A program made the position numbers and the translations under genes. Shown here piece by piece: positions 1 through 11,062 of a DNA stretch of 64,000 nt. The notes under the pieces were generated by a model, which searched no databases, was not told the DNA's origin, and saw nothing but the letters and a program-made list of their open reading frames with translations. The DNA is from Arenicola marina. Its lineage: Eukaryota; Annelida; Polychaeta; Arenicolidae. Positions within the stretch are counted from its first letter, which is position 1; each line of letters begins with the position of its first letter. Where the stretch lies: assembly GCA_964019135.1 (NCBI GenBank), contig OZ025252.1, positions 11,362,823-11,426,822 of the forward strand, given 5' to 3'.

Positions 1-3000
1 GTTACAGGCTGACAGTTAATGTTGTCATGTGGCCGGCGTTACGGGCGGACTGTTAATGTTGTCATGTGGCCGGTGTTACAGGCGGACTGTTAATGTTGTC
101 ATGTGGCCGGTGTTACAGGCGGACAGTTAATGTTGTCATGTGGCCGGTGTTACAGGCTGACAGTTAATGTTGTCATGTGGCCGGCGTTACGGGCGGACTG
201 TTAATGTTGTCATGTGGCCGGCGTTACGGGCGGACTGTTAATGTTGTCATGTGGCCGGTGTTACAGGCGGACTGTTAAGGTTGTCATGTGGCCGGCGTTA
301 CGGGCTGACAGTTAATGTTGTCATGTGGCCGGTGTTACAGGCTGACAGTGACTGTTGTCATGTGGCCGGCGTTACGGGCGGACTGTTAATGTTGTCATGT
401 GGCCGGTGTTACAGGCGGACTGTTAATGTTGTCATGTGGCCGGTGTTACAGGAGGACAGTTAATGTTGTCATGTGGCCGGTGTTACAGGCTGACAGTTAA
501 TGTTGTCATGTGGCCGGCGTTACGGGCTGACAGTGAATGTTGTCATGTGGCCAGTGTTACAGGCTGACAGTTAATGTTGTCATGTGGCCGGCGTTACGGG
601 CGGACTGTTAATGTTGTCATGTGGCCGGTGTTACAGGCGGACTGTTAATGTTGTCATGTGGCCGGTGTTACAGGCGGACAGTTAATGTTGTCATGTGGCC
701 GGTGTTACAGGCGGACTGTTAATGTTGTCATGTGGCCGGCGTTACGGGCTGACAGTGAATGTTGTCATGTGGCCAGTGTTACAGGCTGACAGTTAATGTT
801 GTCATGTGGCCGGCGTTACGGGCGGACTGTTAATGTTGTCATGTGGCCGGTGTTACAGGCGGACAGTTAATGTTGTCATGTGGCCGGTGTTACAGGCGGA
901 CTGTTAATGTTGTCATGTGGCCAGTGTTACAGGCTGACAGTTAATGTTGTCATGTGGCCGGTGTTACAGGCGGACTGTTAATGTTGTCATGTGGCCGGTG
1001 TTACAGGCGGACTGTTAATGTTGTCATGTGGCCGGTGTTACAGGCGGACTGTTAATGTTGTCATGTGGCCGGTGTTACAGGCGGACAGTTAATGTTGTCA
1101 TGTGGCCAGTGTTACAGGCGGACAGTTAATGTTGTCATGTGGCCGGTGTTACAGGCGGACAGTTAATGTTGTCATGTGGCCGGCGTTACGGGCGGACTGT
1201 TAATGTTGTCATGTGGCCGGTGTTACAGGCGGACTGTTAATGTTGTCATGTGGCCGGTGTTACAGGCGGACTGTTAATGATGTCATGTGGCCAGTGTTAC
1301 AGGCTGACAGTTAATGTTGTCATGTGGCCGGCGTTACGGGCGGACTGTTAATGTTGTCATGTGGCCGGCGTTACAGGCGGACTGTTAATGATGTCATGTG
1401 GCCGGTGTTACAGGCGGACAGTTAATGTTGTCATGTGGCCGGTGTTACAGGCTGACAGTTAATGTTGTCATGTGGCCGGTGTTACAGGCGGACTGTTAAT
1501 GATGTCATGTGGCCGGTGTTACAGGCGGACAGTTAATGTTGTCATGTGGCCGGCGTTACGGGCGGACTGTTAATGTTGTCATGTGGCCGGTGTTACAGGC
1601 GGACTGTTAATGTTGTCATGTGGCCGGCGTTACGGGCGGACTGTTAATGTTGTCATGTGGCCGGCGTTACGGGCGGACTGTTAATGTTGTCATGTGGCCG
1701 GTGTTACAGGCGGACTGTTAAGGTTGTCATGTGGCCGGCGTTACGGGCTGACAGTTAATGTTGTCATGTGGCCGGTGTTACAGGCTGACAGTGACTGTTG
1801 TCATGTGGCCGGCGTTACGGGCGGACTGTTAATGTTGTCATGTGGCCGGTGTTACAGGCGGACTGTTAATGTTGTCATGTGGCCGGTGTTACAGGCGGAC
1901 AGTTAATGTTGTCATGTGGCCGGTGTTACAGGCTGACAGTTAATGTTGTCATGTGGCCGGCGTTACGGGCTGACAGTGAATGTTGTCATGTGGCCAGTGT
2001 TACAGGCTGACAGTTAATGTTGTCATGTGGCCGGCGTTACGGGCGGACTGTTAATGTTGTCATGTGGCCGGTGTTACAGGCGGACTGTTAATGTTGTCAT
2101 GTGGCCGGTGTTACAGGCGGACAGTTAATGTTGTCATGTGGCCGGTGTTACAGGCGGACTGTTAATGTTGTCATGTGGCCGGCGTTACGGGCTGACAGTG
2201 AATGTTGTCATGTGGCCAGTGTTACAGGCTGACAGTTAATGTTGTCATGTGGCCGGCGTTACGGGCGGACTGTTAATGTTGTCATGTGGCCGGTGTTACA
2301 GGCGGACAGTTAATGTTGTCATGTGGCCGGTGTTACAGGCGGACTGTTAATGTTGTCATGTGGCCAGTGTTACAGGCTGACAGTTAATGTTGTCATGTGG
2401 CCGGTGTTACAGGCGGACTGTTAATGTTGTCATGTGGCCGGTGTTACAGGCGGACTGTTAATGTTGTCATGTGGCCGGTGTTACAGGCGGACTGTTAATG
2501 TTGTCATGTGGCCGGTGTTACAGGCGGACAGTTAATGTTGTCATGTGGCCAGTGTTACAGGCGGACAGTTAATGTTGTCATGTGGCCGGTGTTACAGGCG
2601 GACAGTTAATGTTGTCATGTGGCCGGCGTTACGGGCGGACTGTTAATGTTGTCATGTGGCCGGTGTTACAGGCGGACTGTTAATGTTGTCATGTGGCCGG
2701 TGTTACAGGCGGACTGTTAATGATGTCATGTGGCCAGTGTTACAGGCTGACAGTTAATGTTGTCATGTGGCCGGCGTTACGGGCGGACTGTTAATGTTGT
2801 CATGTGGCCGGCGTTACAGGCGGACTGTTAATGATGTCATGTGGCCGGTGTTACAGGCGGACAGTTAATGTTGTCATGTGGCCGGTGTTACAGGCTGACA
2901 GTTAATGTTGTCATGTGGCCGGTGTTACAGGCGGACTGTTAATGATGTCATGTGGCCGGTGTTACAGGCGGACAGTTAATGTTGTCATGTGGCCGGCGTT

Positions 3001-3419
3001 ACGGGCGGACTGTTAATGTTGTCATGTGGCCGGTGTTACAGGCGGACTGTTAATGTTGTCATGTGGCCGGTGTTACAGGCGGACAGTTAATGTTGTCATG
3101 TGGCCGGTGTTACAGGCTGACAGTTAATGTTGTCATGTGGCCGGCGTTACGGGCGGACTGTTAATGTTGTCATGTGGCCGGCGTTACGGGCGGACTGTTA
3201 ATGTTGTCATGTGGCCGGTGTTACAGGCGGACTGTTAATGTTGTCATGTGGCCGGCGTTACGGGCGGACTGTTAATGTTGTCATGTGGCCGGTGTTACAG
3301 GCGGACTGTTAATGTTGTCATGTGGCCGGTGTTACAGGCGGACAGTTAATGTTGTCATGTGGCCGGTGTTACAGGCGGACTGTTAATGTTGTCATGTGGC
3401 CGGTGTTACAGGCGGACAG
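1..3419. repeat. 37-bp minisatellite, about 92 units, in ADSS intron
   Basis: Unit of 37 bp with core ttaatgttgtcatgtggccg followed by gygttacrggckgacwg. Runs from the window edge to the ADSS acceptor. Segments of 39 units recur: variants at 251-463 recur at 1694-1906 (offset 1443 = 39 x 37). Carries acceptor-like ttacag and gacag steps and a branch-point-like ttaat in nearly every unit. Confidence 0.97.
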
Positions 3420-3536
3420 TGACCTGATCCGGACTCGGGGCCATGAGTTCGGCACGACCACTGGACGTCCCAGGCGATGTGGCTGGCTGGACATCGTCAT
3501 GCTCAAATATGCTCACATGATAAACAGCTTCACAGG
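3420..3536 (+). CDS. ADSS: ADSS exon with [13 protein letters not shown] loop
   Basis: Encodes [19 protein letters not shown] and onward to NSFTG. The acceptor AG is at 3418-3419, inside the final unit of the 37-bp array; the exon begins with one base (T) completing a split glycine codon. The donor GTAAGT starts at 3537 and leaves GG, completed by A in the next exon. The Thr-Thr-Gly-Arg segment is the aspartate-binding loop in this family. Confidence 0.93.
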
Positions 3537-6500
3537 GTAAGTGGCTCGGTGTTTGTGCCCTGACCAGAGTCCGTTGCTATAGTAGGGTCCATGTTCCTGT
3601 GTGACGATGGCCTCGATCTATATCTAAATGTATCTTTCAGTTTTTTTAACAAAACTTGGATATGCTAATAAAATTAATCTGCGGTAAACGAATATCAAAT
3701 GCAAAATGTGTTTTATCTTTGACCATTAGCCTTGCTGCGGTGTGCACTTAGCGCATGCGCAGACTGGTGTACCCTTGGCGCATGCATGCGTGGACTGTGG
3801 TGTACGCTTAGCGCATGCGCAAGCTGTGGCGTACCCTTAGCGCATGCGCAATGCTGTTGCGTACCCTTGGCGCATGCGCAAGCTGTGGTGTGCCCTTGGC
3901 GCATGCGCAAGCTGTGGTGTGCCCTTGGCGCATGCGCAAGCTGTGGTGTGCCCTTGGCGCATGCGCAATGCTGTTGCGTACCCTTGGCGCATGCGCAAGC
4001 TGTGGTGTGCCCTTGGCGCATGCGCAAGCTGTGGCGTACCCTTAGCGCATGCGCAATGCTGTTGCGTACCCTTGGCGCATGCGCAAGCTGTGGTGTGCCC
4101 TTGGCGCATGCGCAAGCTGTGGTGTGCCCTTGGCGCATGCGCAAGCTGTGGCGTACCCTTAGCGCATGCGCAATGCTGTTGCGTACCCTTGGCGCATGCG
4201 CAAGCTGTGGTGTGCCCTTGGCGCATGCGCAAGCTGTGGCGTACCCTTAGCGCATGCGCAATGCTGTTGCGTACCCTTGGCGCATGCGCAAGCTGTGGTG
4301 TGCCCTTGGCGCATGCGCAAGCTGTGGTGTGCCCTTGGCGCATGCGCAAGCTGTGGCGTACCCTTAGCGCATGCGCAATGCTGTTGCGTACCCTTGGCGC
4401 ATGCGCAAGCTGTGGCGTACCCTTAGCGCATGCGCAATGCTGTTGCGTACCCTTGGCGCATGCGCAAGCTGTGGTGTGCCCTTGGCGCATGCGCAAGCTG
4501 TGGCGTACCCTTAGCGCATGCGCAATGCTGTTGCGTACCCTTGGCGCATGCGCAAGCTGTGGTGTGCCCTTGGCGCATGCGCAAGCTGTGGTGTGCCCTT
4601 GGCGCATGCGCAAGCTGTGGTGTGCCCTTGGCGCATGCGCAAGCTGTGGTGTGCCCTTAGCGCATGGGCAGGATGTGGTGTGCCCTTGGCGCATGCGTAC
4701 TCTGTGCTGTGCGGGCTGTGAATTGTCTCTCCTGTTTTTAGAATCGCGCTGACGAAGCTAGATATCCTGGATACTCTGGATCAGGTGAAGATCGGAGTTT
4801 CCTACACGAAGAACGGTGTGGAACTGGACCACTTTCCTGGTGGGTATGAAGTGCAGCGGGCCAGCGTCACTGGGGTCTGTCGAGTCGACTAGTGATATCT
4901 GTCGAGTCGACGGGTCTATTGAGTGGCTTGAGGTCATTGAGGTCTGCGCTTAATTTGTCTGTTTAACTGGCGGGGTCTGTTAATCAGTGGAATCTTCACT
5001 TACCGGGTCTGTTGAAGCACTGGTGTGTCACCGGTGTATCACTGGTGTATCACTGGTGTGTCGCTGGTGTATCACTGGTGTATCGCTGGTGTATCACTGG
5101 TGCGACTGGTGCGTCACTGGTGTGTCACTGGTGCGTCACTTGTTATCGCTGGTGTGTCCCTGGAGTTTGAGCTGCTGAGTCACTGTTCCGTTGATCCCCT
5201 CCAGCCTGTCAGGACGAGTTCCGTGATATCAAGGTGCAGTACCTGACGCTGCCAGGCTGGAAGGCCTCCACCGAGCAGGCCAGGACTCTAGCCGACCTGC
5301 CGCAGAACGCACGCAACTACGTCAGCAAGGTGGAGGAGCTGCTTGGAGTGCCAGGTCAGTCCCACGGGCAACCCCCCACCACTGCTCACGATCACCCCGC
5401 CCCTCACTCACCCCACCCCTCGCTAACCCCACCCCTCACTCACCCCACCCCTCGCCGTCACCCCACCCCTCACTCACCCAACCCCTCACTCACCCCACCC
5501 CTCACTCACCCCCCCCCCTCACTCACCCCACCCCTCGCTAACCCCACCCCTCACTCACCCCACCCCTCGCTCACCCCACCCCTCACTCACCCCACCCCTC
5601 ACTCACCCCGCCCCTCACTCACCCCACCCCTCGCTAACCCCACCCCTCACTCACCCCACCCCTCGCCGTCACCCCACCCCTCACTCACCCCACCCCTACC
5701 CCCCCCCCCGACCCCTCACTCACCCAACCCCTCACTCACCCCACCCCTCACTCACCCAACCCCTCCCCCCCCGACCCCTCACTCACCCCACCCCACCCCT
5801 CACTCACCCCACCCCTCACTCACCCCACCCCTCGCCGTCACCCCACCCCTCACTCACCCCACCCCTCACTCACCCCACCCCTCACTCACCCAACCCCTCC
5901 CCCCCCCCCCCCCCGACCCCTCACTAACCCAACCCCTCCCCCCCTCCGACCCCTCACTCACCCCACCCCTCACTCACCCAACCCCTCCCCCCGACCCCTC
6001 ACTCACCCCACCCCACCCCACCCCTCGCTCACCCCACCCCTCACTCACCCCACCCCTCACTCACCCCATCCCTCACCGCCACCCCACCAATCACGGTCAC
6101 CCCAACGCTCGCCGTCACCCCACCCCTCACGGTCACCCCACCCGTCACCGCACCCCTCACCGTCACCCCACCCTTCGCCGTCACCCCACCCCTCGCTCAC
6201 CCAAACCTACTTCAGGTGGCCGTCGATATGTGCATTCGCTATCGGTAACCTCGTTAAATAAATAAATATTATAAAAAATCGCTATCGGTAACCTCGTTAA
6301 ATAAATAAATATTATAAAAAATAAATAAATATTATAAAAAAAAACACCACACCTTCGCCGCGACCTCACCCCTCGCGGTCACCCCGCCGCTTACCCCGCC
6401 GCTCACCCCACCCCTCACTCCACCCCTCACGGTCACTTCACCCCTAGCCGCGATCCCACCCCTCACCGTCAGCTCTCGCCTCACTGTCACCCAACCCTCG

Positions 6501-7518
6501 CCGTCACCCCACCCCTCACGGTCACCCCACCCCTCACTAACTCCACCCCGCCCCTCACGGTCACTTCACCCCTAGCCGCGACCCCACCCCTCACCGTCAG
6601 CCCTCGCCTCACTGTCACCCAACCCTCGCCGTCACCCTACCCCTCGCCGTCACCCCACCCCTCACGGTCACCCCACCCCTCACTAACTCCACCCCGCCCC
6701 TCACGGTCACTTCACCCCTCGCCGCGACCCCACTCCTCACCGTCACCCAACCCCTCCCCGTCACCCCACCCCTCACGGTCTCCCCACCCCTTGCCGTCAC
6801 CCCACCCATCGCCGTCAGCCCACCCCTCACGGTCTCCCCACCCCTTGCCGTCACCCCACCCATCGCCGTCAGCCCACCCCTCACGGTCACCTCACCCCAC
6901 CCATCGCCGTCACCCCACCCCTCACGGTCACCCCACCCCTCACGGTCACTTGACCCCTCGCGGTCACCCCACCCCTCACCGTCACCCTACCCCTCCCCGT
7001 CACCCCACCCCTCACCGTCACCCCTCGCCTCACCGTCACCCCACCCCTCACCGCCACCCCACCCCTCGCCTCACCGTCACCCCACCCCTCACGATCACCT
7101 TACCCCTAACGGTCACCCCAACCCTCGCCGTCACCCCACCCCTCACGGCCACCCCACCCCTTGCCGTCACCCCACCCCTTGCCGTGAACCCCACCCCTCA
7201 CGGTCTCCCCATCCCTCACCGTCACCCTACCCCTCACGGTCTCCCCACCCGACCCCTCTACCTGATTCACTGTGTTTCAAGTTACACCGCGGCCTCTGCC
7301 GTTACCGATCAACAGACATCTACTTAAAGGTGAATGACGTGTTCTCCGACTTGACCAATGCAGTTCACGATAAATAATAAACCCTACCTTAACCTATGCA
7401 TATCAAAGTGAGTGATAGATTATCTATATCGGTGAATATCTCCACGTGTCCGTTCTTTCTTGCAGTGAAGTGGATTGGTGTTGGCAAGGAGCGGGAATCT
7501 ATCATCCAAGTCGCCTAG
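3420..7518 (+). CDS. ADSS: Adenylosuccinate synthetase, C-terminal part (four exons; 5' part outside window)
   Basis: Coding exons are 3420-3536, 4742-4839, 5205-5354 and 7466-7518, with GT-AG boundaries and matching phases throughout (418 coding bases, about 138 residues plus stop). The enzyme joins IMP and aspartate using GTP to make adenylosuccinate, the first committed step of AMP synthesis, in the cytosol. Recognised by the aspartate/IMP loop [14 protein letters not shown], the guanine-binding TKLD (ALTKLDILD), the TLPGW block and the C-terminal [14 protein letters not shown], which align in order with animal ADSS. Animal enzymes are about 450 residues, so roughly the last 30 percent is here; the P-loop and catalytic N-terminal part must lie left of the window. 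Every visible intron carries a tandem array. The next gene, NAA40, converges on it. Family assignment is firm; paralogue (ADSS1 or ADSS2 type) is not resolved. Confidence 0.95.
3735..4705. repeat. 29/30-bp minisatellite with GCGCATGCGC palindrome
   Basis: About 33 units mixing two forms: GCGCATGCGCAAGCTGTGG + tgtgcccttg (29 bp) and GCGCATGCGCAATGCTGTTG + cgtaccctta (30 bp). Lies inside the ADSS intron 3537-4741. The decamer resembles an NRF-1 site. Confidence 0.95.
4742..4839 (+). CDS. ADSS: ADSS exon with TKLD guanine-binding motif
   Basis: Encodes (G)[21 protein letters not shown] and on to DHFP. The acceptor is ctgtttttag ending at 4741 and the donor gtgggt starts at 4840. TKLD provides the Lys and Asp that read the GTP guanine in adenylosuccinate synthetases. 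Phase matches both neighbouring exons. Confidence 0.93.
5033..5160. repeat. 11-bp minisatellite
   Basis: Unit tggtgtatcac with variants tggtgtgtcgc and tggtgcgtcac, about 11 units, in the short ADSS intron 4840-5204. Confidence 0.85.
5205..5354 (+). CDS. ADSS: ADSS exon with TLPGW block
   Basis: Encodes [19 protein letters not shown] followed by [20 protein letters not shown] and ends at GVP(V). Acceptor cccctccag ends at 5204; donor gtcagt starts at 5355. An open frame continues past the donor to 6265, but only because the C-rich intron repeat lacks stops. Confidence 0.93.
5390..6230. repeat. C-rich 16-bp minisatellite
   Basis: Unit ccccacccctcactca with variants ccctcgct and pure C runs. 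Occupies the first part of the last ADSS intron. Nearly free of G on the + strand, so the opposite strand is G-run rich. Confidence 0.93.
6238..6345. repeat. Direct duplication with AT-rich tail
   Basis: A segment of about 42 bp, cgctatcggtaacctcgtta followed by aataaataaatattataaaa, occurs twice in tandem and the AT part a third time. It interrupts the C-rich repeats. The aataaataaa tail resembles the 3' end of a LINE or SINE, but no body is present. Confidence 0.7.
6350..7262. repeat. C-rich 17-18-bp minisatellite
   Basis: Units such as ccgtcaccccacccctca with cggtcacc and cgcgacc variants. Same C-rich character as 5390-6230 but a different consensus. The last 200 bp of the intron are unique. 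Confidence 0.9.
7466..7518 (+). CDS. ADSS: ADSS terminal coding exon
   Basis: Encodes [17 protein letters not shown] and stop TAG at 7516-7518. Acceptor ttctttcttgcag ends at 7465. The GVGKxRES segment is the guanine/ribose contact near the ADSS C-terminus. Vertebrate proteins end IQLF; here the end is IQVA. Confidence 0.94.
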
Positions 7519-8166
7519 CAACAGGAGGAGGACTTGCCACTCTCCCCACCCCTTGCCACCGTGCCACCACCCATGGTGACCCCCCCCCCCCCCCCCACCT
7601 ACCCCGGGAGGTGGCGGTGGATGGTTTATCACGTAGATAGTCAGCACCTTTGCCGAACACAGGAAGAAAACACTGTGCTGTGAGCACCCGGCCAGCCAGC
7701 CGCTTGTGGTGGGAGTGGATGCTCGTCAACCCGTCACCCCAATCTCACTGTCGACCACGCGGTACACTGCTCCAATACAGGCATTTACCTGTTTTCCTCG
7801 CGCACATTTCACTTTCCTTTTAGATGTGCCTTGTTTACCAGTGTGTCGAGGCGGATTAATATTTCGCGTGTGTTTTTTTTTTTGTGCTATAGAAGTTTGT
7901 TTTGACTTATTTTGACTCTTTGGCGTGAGGATGGGATCTCGACATGTGAAAATATTATCAGTGTGGTCTTTTTGAAGCCGTATTGGAATTGTAATCACTA
8001 ACACACCTACCTACATTATACGTACACTTAGAAATTTATAACCAGCTTCCGTTATTCCCGCCACATAGCTGTAATATTACAGGGGGCATAACATATTTCA
8101 TTAGGTATAACATACTCCCGGGTAATTTCAGGTAGTTAATTAATGAGGACGAGGAAAATCATTAGT
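7519..8166. other. ADSS 3' flank, unique sequence
   Basis: Begins with a run of C at about 7583. Otherwise unique sequence with T-rich stretches (about 7867-7880). No coding signal seen on either strand. Confidence 0.5.
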
Positions 8167-9085
8167 CCAGCACTAGTGTGGGCCCTCTATGTAGTGCTGG
8201 GGTGTGTCTGCCATGCGTCCAGCACTAGTGTGGGCCCTCTATGTAGTGCTGGGGTGTGTCAGCCATGCGTCCAGCACTAGTGTGGGCAATCTATGTAGTG
8301 CTGGGGTGTGTCTGCCATGCGTCCAGCACTAGTGTGGGCCCTCTATGTAGTGCTGGGGTGTGTCTGCCATGCGTCCAGCACTAGTGTGGGCCCTCTATGT
8401 AGTGCTGGGGTGTGTCTGCCATGCGTCCAGCACTAGTGTGGGCCCTCTATGTAGTGCTGGGGTGTGTCAACCATGCGTCCAGCACTAGTGTGGGCCCTCT
8501 ATGTAGTGCTGGGGTGTGTCTGCCATGCGTCCAGCACTAGTGTGGGCCCTCTATGTAGTGCTGGGGTGTGTCTGCCATGCGTCCAGCACTAGTGTGGGCC
8601 CTCTATGTAGTGCTGGGGCGTGTCAGCCTGCGTCCAGCACTAGTGTGGGCCCTCTATGTTGTGCTGGGGTGTGTCAGCCATGCGTCCAGCACTAGTGTGG
8701 GCCCTCCATGTAGTGCTGGGGTGTGTCTGCCATGGGTCCAGCACTAGTGTGGGCCCTCCATGTAGTGCTGGGGTGTGTCTGCCATGGGTTCAGCACTAGT
8801 GTGGGCCTTCTATGTAGTGCTGGGGCGTGTCAGCCTAGTCCAGCACTAGTGTGGGCCTTCTATGTAGTGCTGGGGCGTGTCAGCCTAGTCCAGCACTAGT
8901 GTGGGCCCTCCATGTAGTGCTGGGGTATGTCTGCCATGGGTCCAGCACTAGTGTGGGCCCTCTATGTAGTGCTGGGGTGTGTCTGCCATGGGTCCAGCAC
9001 TAGTGTGGGCCTTCTATGTAGTGCTGGGGTATGTCTGCCATGGGTCCAGCACTAATGTGGGCCCTCTATGTAGTGCTGGGGCGTC
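8167..9085. repeat. 52-bp minisatellite with a hairpin in each unit
   Basis: About 17-18 units. Each holds CCAGCACTA, then gtgtgggccctctatg, then TAGTGCTGG, which are inverted copies, followed by ggtgtgtctgccatgcg. Lies between the convergent ADSS and NAA40 genes, or in the ADSS 3' UTR if the 9477 signal is used. Confidence 0.95.
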
Positions 9086-10854
9086 CACCCTCTGAGGCAG
9101 ATGGCAGCTCGTGTCTGCTAATGACTTGGACAGAACATTGTATTACACCTGTGCTTTCACTGGTGATCGCGTGTCGATCCGCCACTAGGTTGAAGTAACA
9201 CTGCCAGGTACGTGGTTCATATTATTATTGCTGATACAAGATTAAAGGCTTTTACAGGCCTCAGAAGTGATCAGGGCATGAGAACCCGCCGTGCGAGTTG
9301 TCGCTGTTAAGAGTGACGTCACATCGACCTCTTGGTATGGCGTCAGTTCAACTGTTCCGAGCACTCACCAGACGTGGCTGGTGGTGTATGACAGAGACAC
9401 CTGGCGTCTGTGGCGGACACCAGTCCCGTTGCTTTTGTGTGGTACAACGTCGTGAACTGCTGGTAGGGGTTTACCTAATAAACTAAATCTGAAAAACTGT
9501 TTTTGTTATGCTCACTTAACCTTGGTGAACCTGGTTTGCTGTAGTTTGGTTTACTGAATACCTACATGTATACTGCATGCGGACTGACTTTTGGTTCAAA
9601 CAAGCGATCAGATAACTAGGACATCCGTATTCGGTGATGTGAAGAGTTCAGGGATCTGTGAACAATTTAACGATAACTTTACGAGCGATTAACGTGATGA
9701 ATAGCGACAACCCCAGCGATTTGACGTGCAGCCAACTTTCGCCAGCTGGCAGTATTTTAGAAAAGTCGTAATCGCAGGTCCAGATTTAGTCCACACCAAA
9801 CAAAAACTGAAGGTTTCTATTTCTATATTTCTAGAAAACTAAGTTTTTTACGTTACAGGTTTGATTACTCAAATACAATGCTATATCTGTGTCTGGGCAA
9901 ACAGTTCTAGTATAATAGCTCAGTATTTACCACATGACGTGATTTGATTGGCTCTAAGATGAAAGATGGACCCCCAACACACAATCTCACGCGGCTAAAC
10001 TACCGACCCTTCCTTTATCACTTTATATACGTGTACTCTACAGGCCTTAGCCATTGCCTGCCTCCGCAGCAAATGCTGGAATACTATGTGAAGTAACTCA
10101 AGACCAGTTCGTGGTCACACGAAGGACCGACCACTCTACATCCCGAAAAGTACATTGTCAGTAAGATTTCTGTTTTTACTAATAGTTACTGCGGTATTGG
10201 TGGCACAGTTACTGCAGGGTGTGTCCATATAAACAAAGTCCTATACAATGCGGTAAACGAGTTTCCTCGCTAGATCAGGCGTTCCACTCTCACTCCGTGA
10301 CAAACCTCGACAGTTCTTGTTCGACCACCAGTCTACAATACTTAGCTTAGTAGGCAATATTCTTCAAGCCTTAACAAGGTCAGTTGTTCAGTAGATAACA
10401 CATTATTCAAACATCTAGACGGATCCCTTGCTCAGTAGATACCAGATTGTTTCAAACATCTCTGGAAACTGTCTTTTAAACACGTGCGGAGATCTGCTCA
10501 GTTCTCAATACGTGTTAACACAACACAACAAACGGTCACTTGCTGAGTATCTAATTAACAGACGTCTTCACGGACAACGTGTGGCACGGAGACTTATCTA
10601 CAAGTATTCGTCTTTTTCTATCTCACGGTCACATGACCTACAGACGAACCAATGACATTTTCTGCCAATTTACCTTTCATGCCGAGATCTGCAAACCGAG
10701 AATGTTGAGCTTTTGATAGAATGGGCAAACCAAAGGCACAGCGGAGACCTAGGATGGCGTGCGGCACGATATGGCTGCCTCTTCCCGCTACCAGACCCCC
10801 ACAGTGGAGGTTTAGCTTCCTTCCCTCTACCAGACCCCTAGTGGAGGTCTGTGT
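9086..10854. other. Unique DNA between ADSS and NAA40; NAA40 3' UTR at right end
   Basis: No exon recognised. At 10375-10560 a degenerate motif (tgctcagtagata followed by caaacatct) occurs two to three times. At 10785-10850 the motif ctaccagacccc plus agtggaggt occurs twice, inside the likely NAA40 3' UTR. Confidence 0.5.
9477..9482 (+). promoter_or_regulatory. Candidate poly(A) signal for ADSS
   Basis: An AATAAA hexamer followed about 20 bases on by the T/GT-rich stretch ctgtttttgttatg. If used, the ADSS 3' UTR would be about 2 kb and would include the 52-bp hairpin array. Position-based guess; an earlier ATTAAA near 9240 is an alternative. Confidence 0.25.
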
Positions 10855-11062
10855 TCAGTTGACAGCTGCGGTGGCGTTGGCGTTGCCATTAGTGACCCCA
10901 TTGGATGCTGGCTTGGTGACGTCAGCGGCTTGAGACGCGACCCGTGGCGCTACCTTCCGGTTGATGCCGACCGCTTTGCTGAGGATCTGGTAAGTGTAGC
11001 CATCCTCGTCAAACAACGCCTCCTCCATCGACTCCTCGGGACTGGTCTCATCCACCTCGTAC
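10855..11062 (-). CDS. NAA40: NAA40 terminal exon
   Basis: Encodes YEVDETSPEESMEEALFDED then GYTYQILSKAVG and a low-complexity tail rich in Ala, Asn and Val, ending at TGA (10855-10857). The YEVDETSP and YxILS parts match vertebrate FEIDDSSP and YEILS. Vertebrate tails are His/Cys-rich instead, so the last roughly 40 residues look lineage-specific. Confidence 0.92.

Noticed and set aside
251-463. Repeated 70-codon frames in the 37-bp array
   Set aside because: Identical frame recurs 1443 bp later as part of the higher-order repeat; intronic.
1-3419. CRISPR-like regular spacing
   Set aside because: Units are contiguous with no unique spacers; this is a eukaryotic minisatellite.
5355-6265. 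Extension of the ADSS exon as a Pro/His-rich protein
   Set aside because: A GTCAGT donor ends the exon at 5354, and the expected next residues VKWIGVGK are encoded at 7466.
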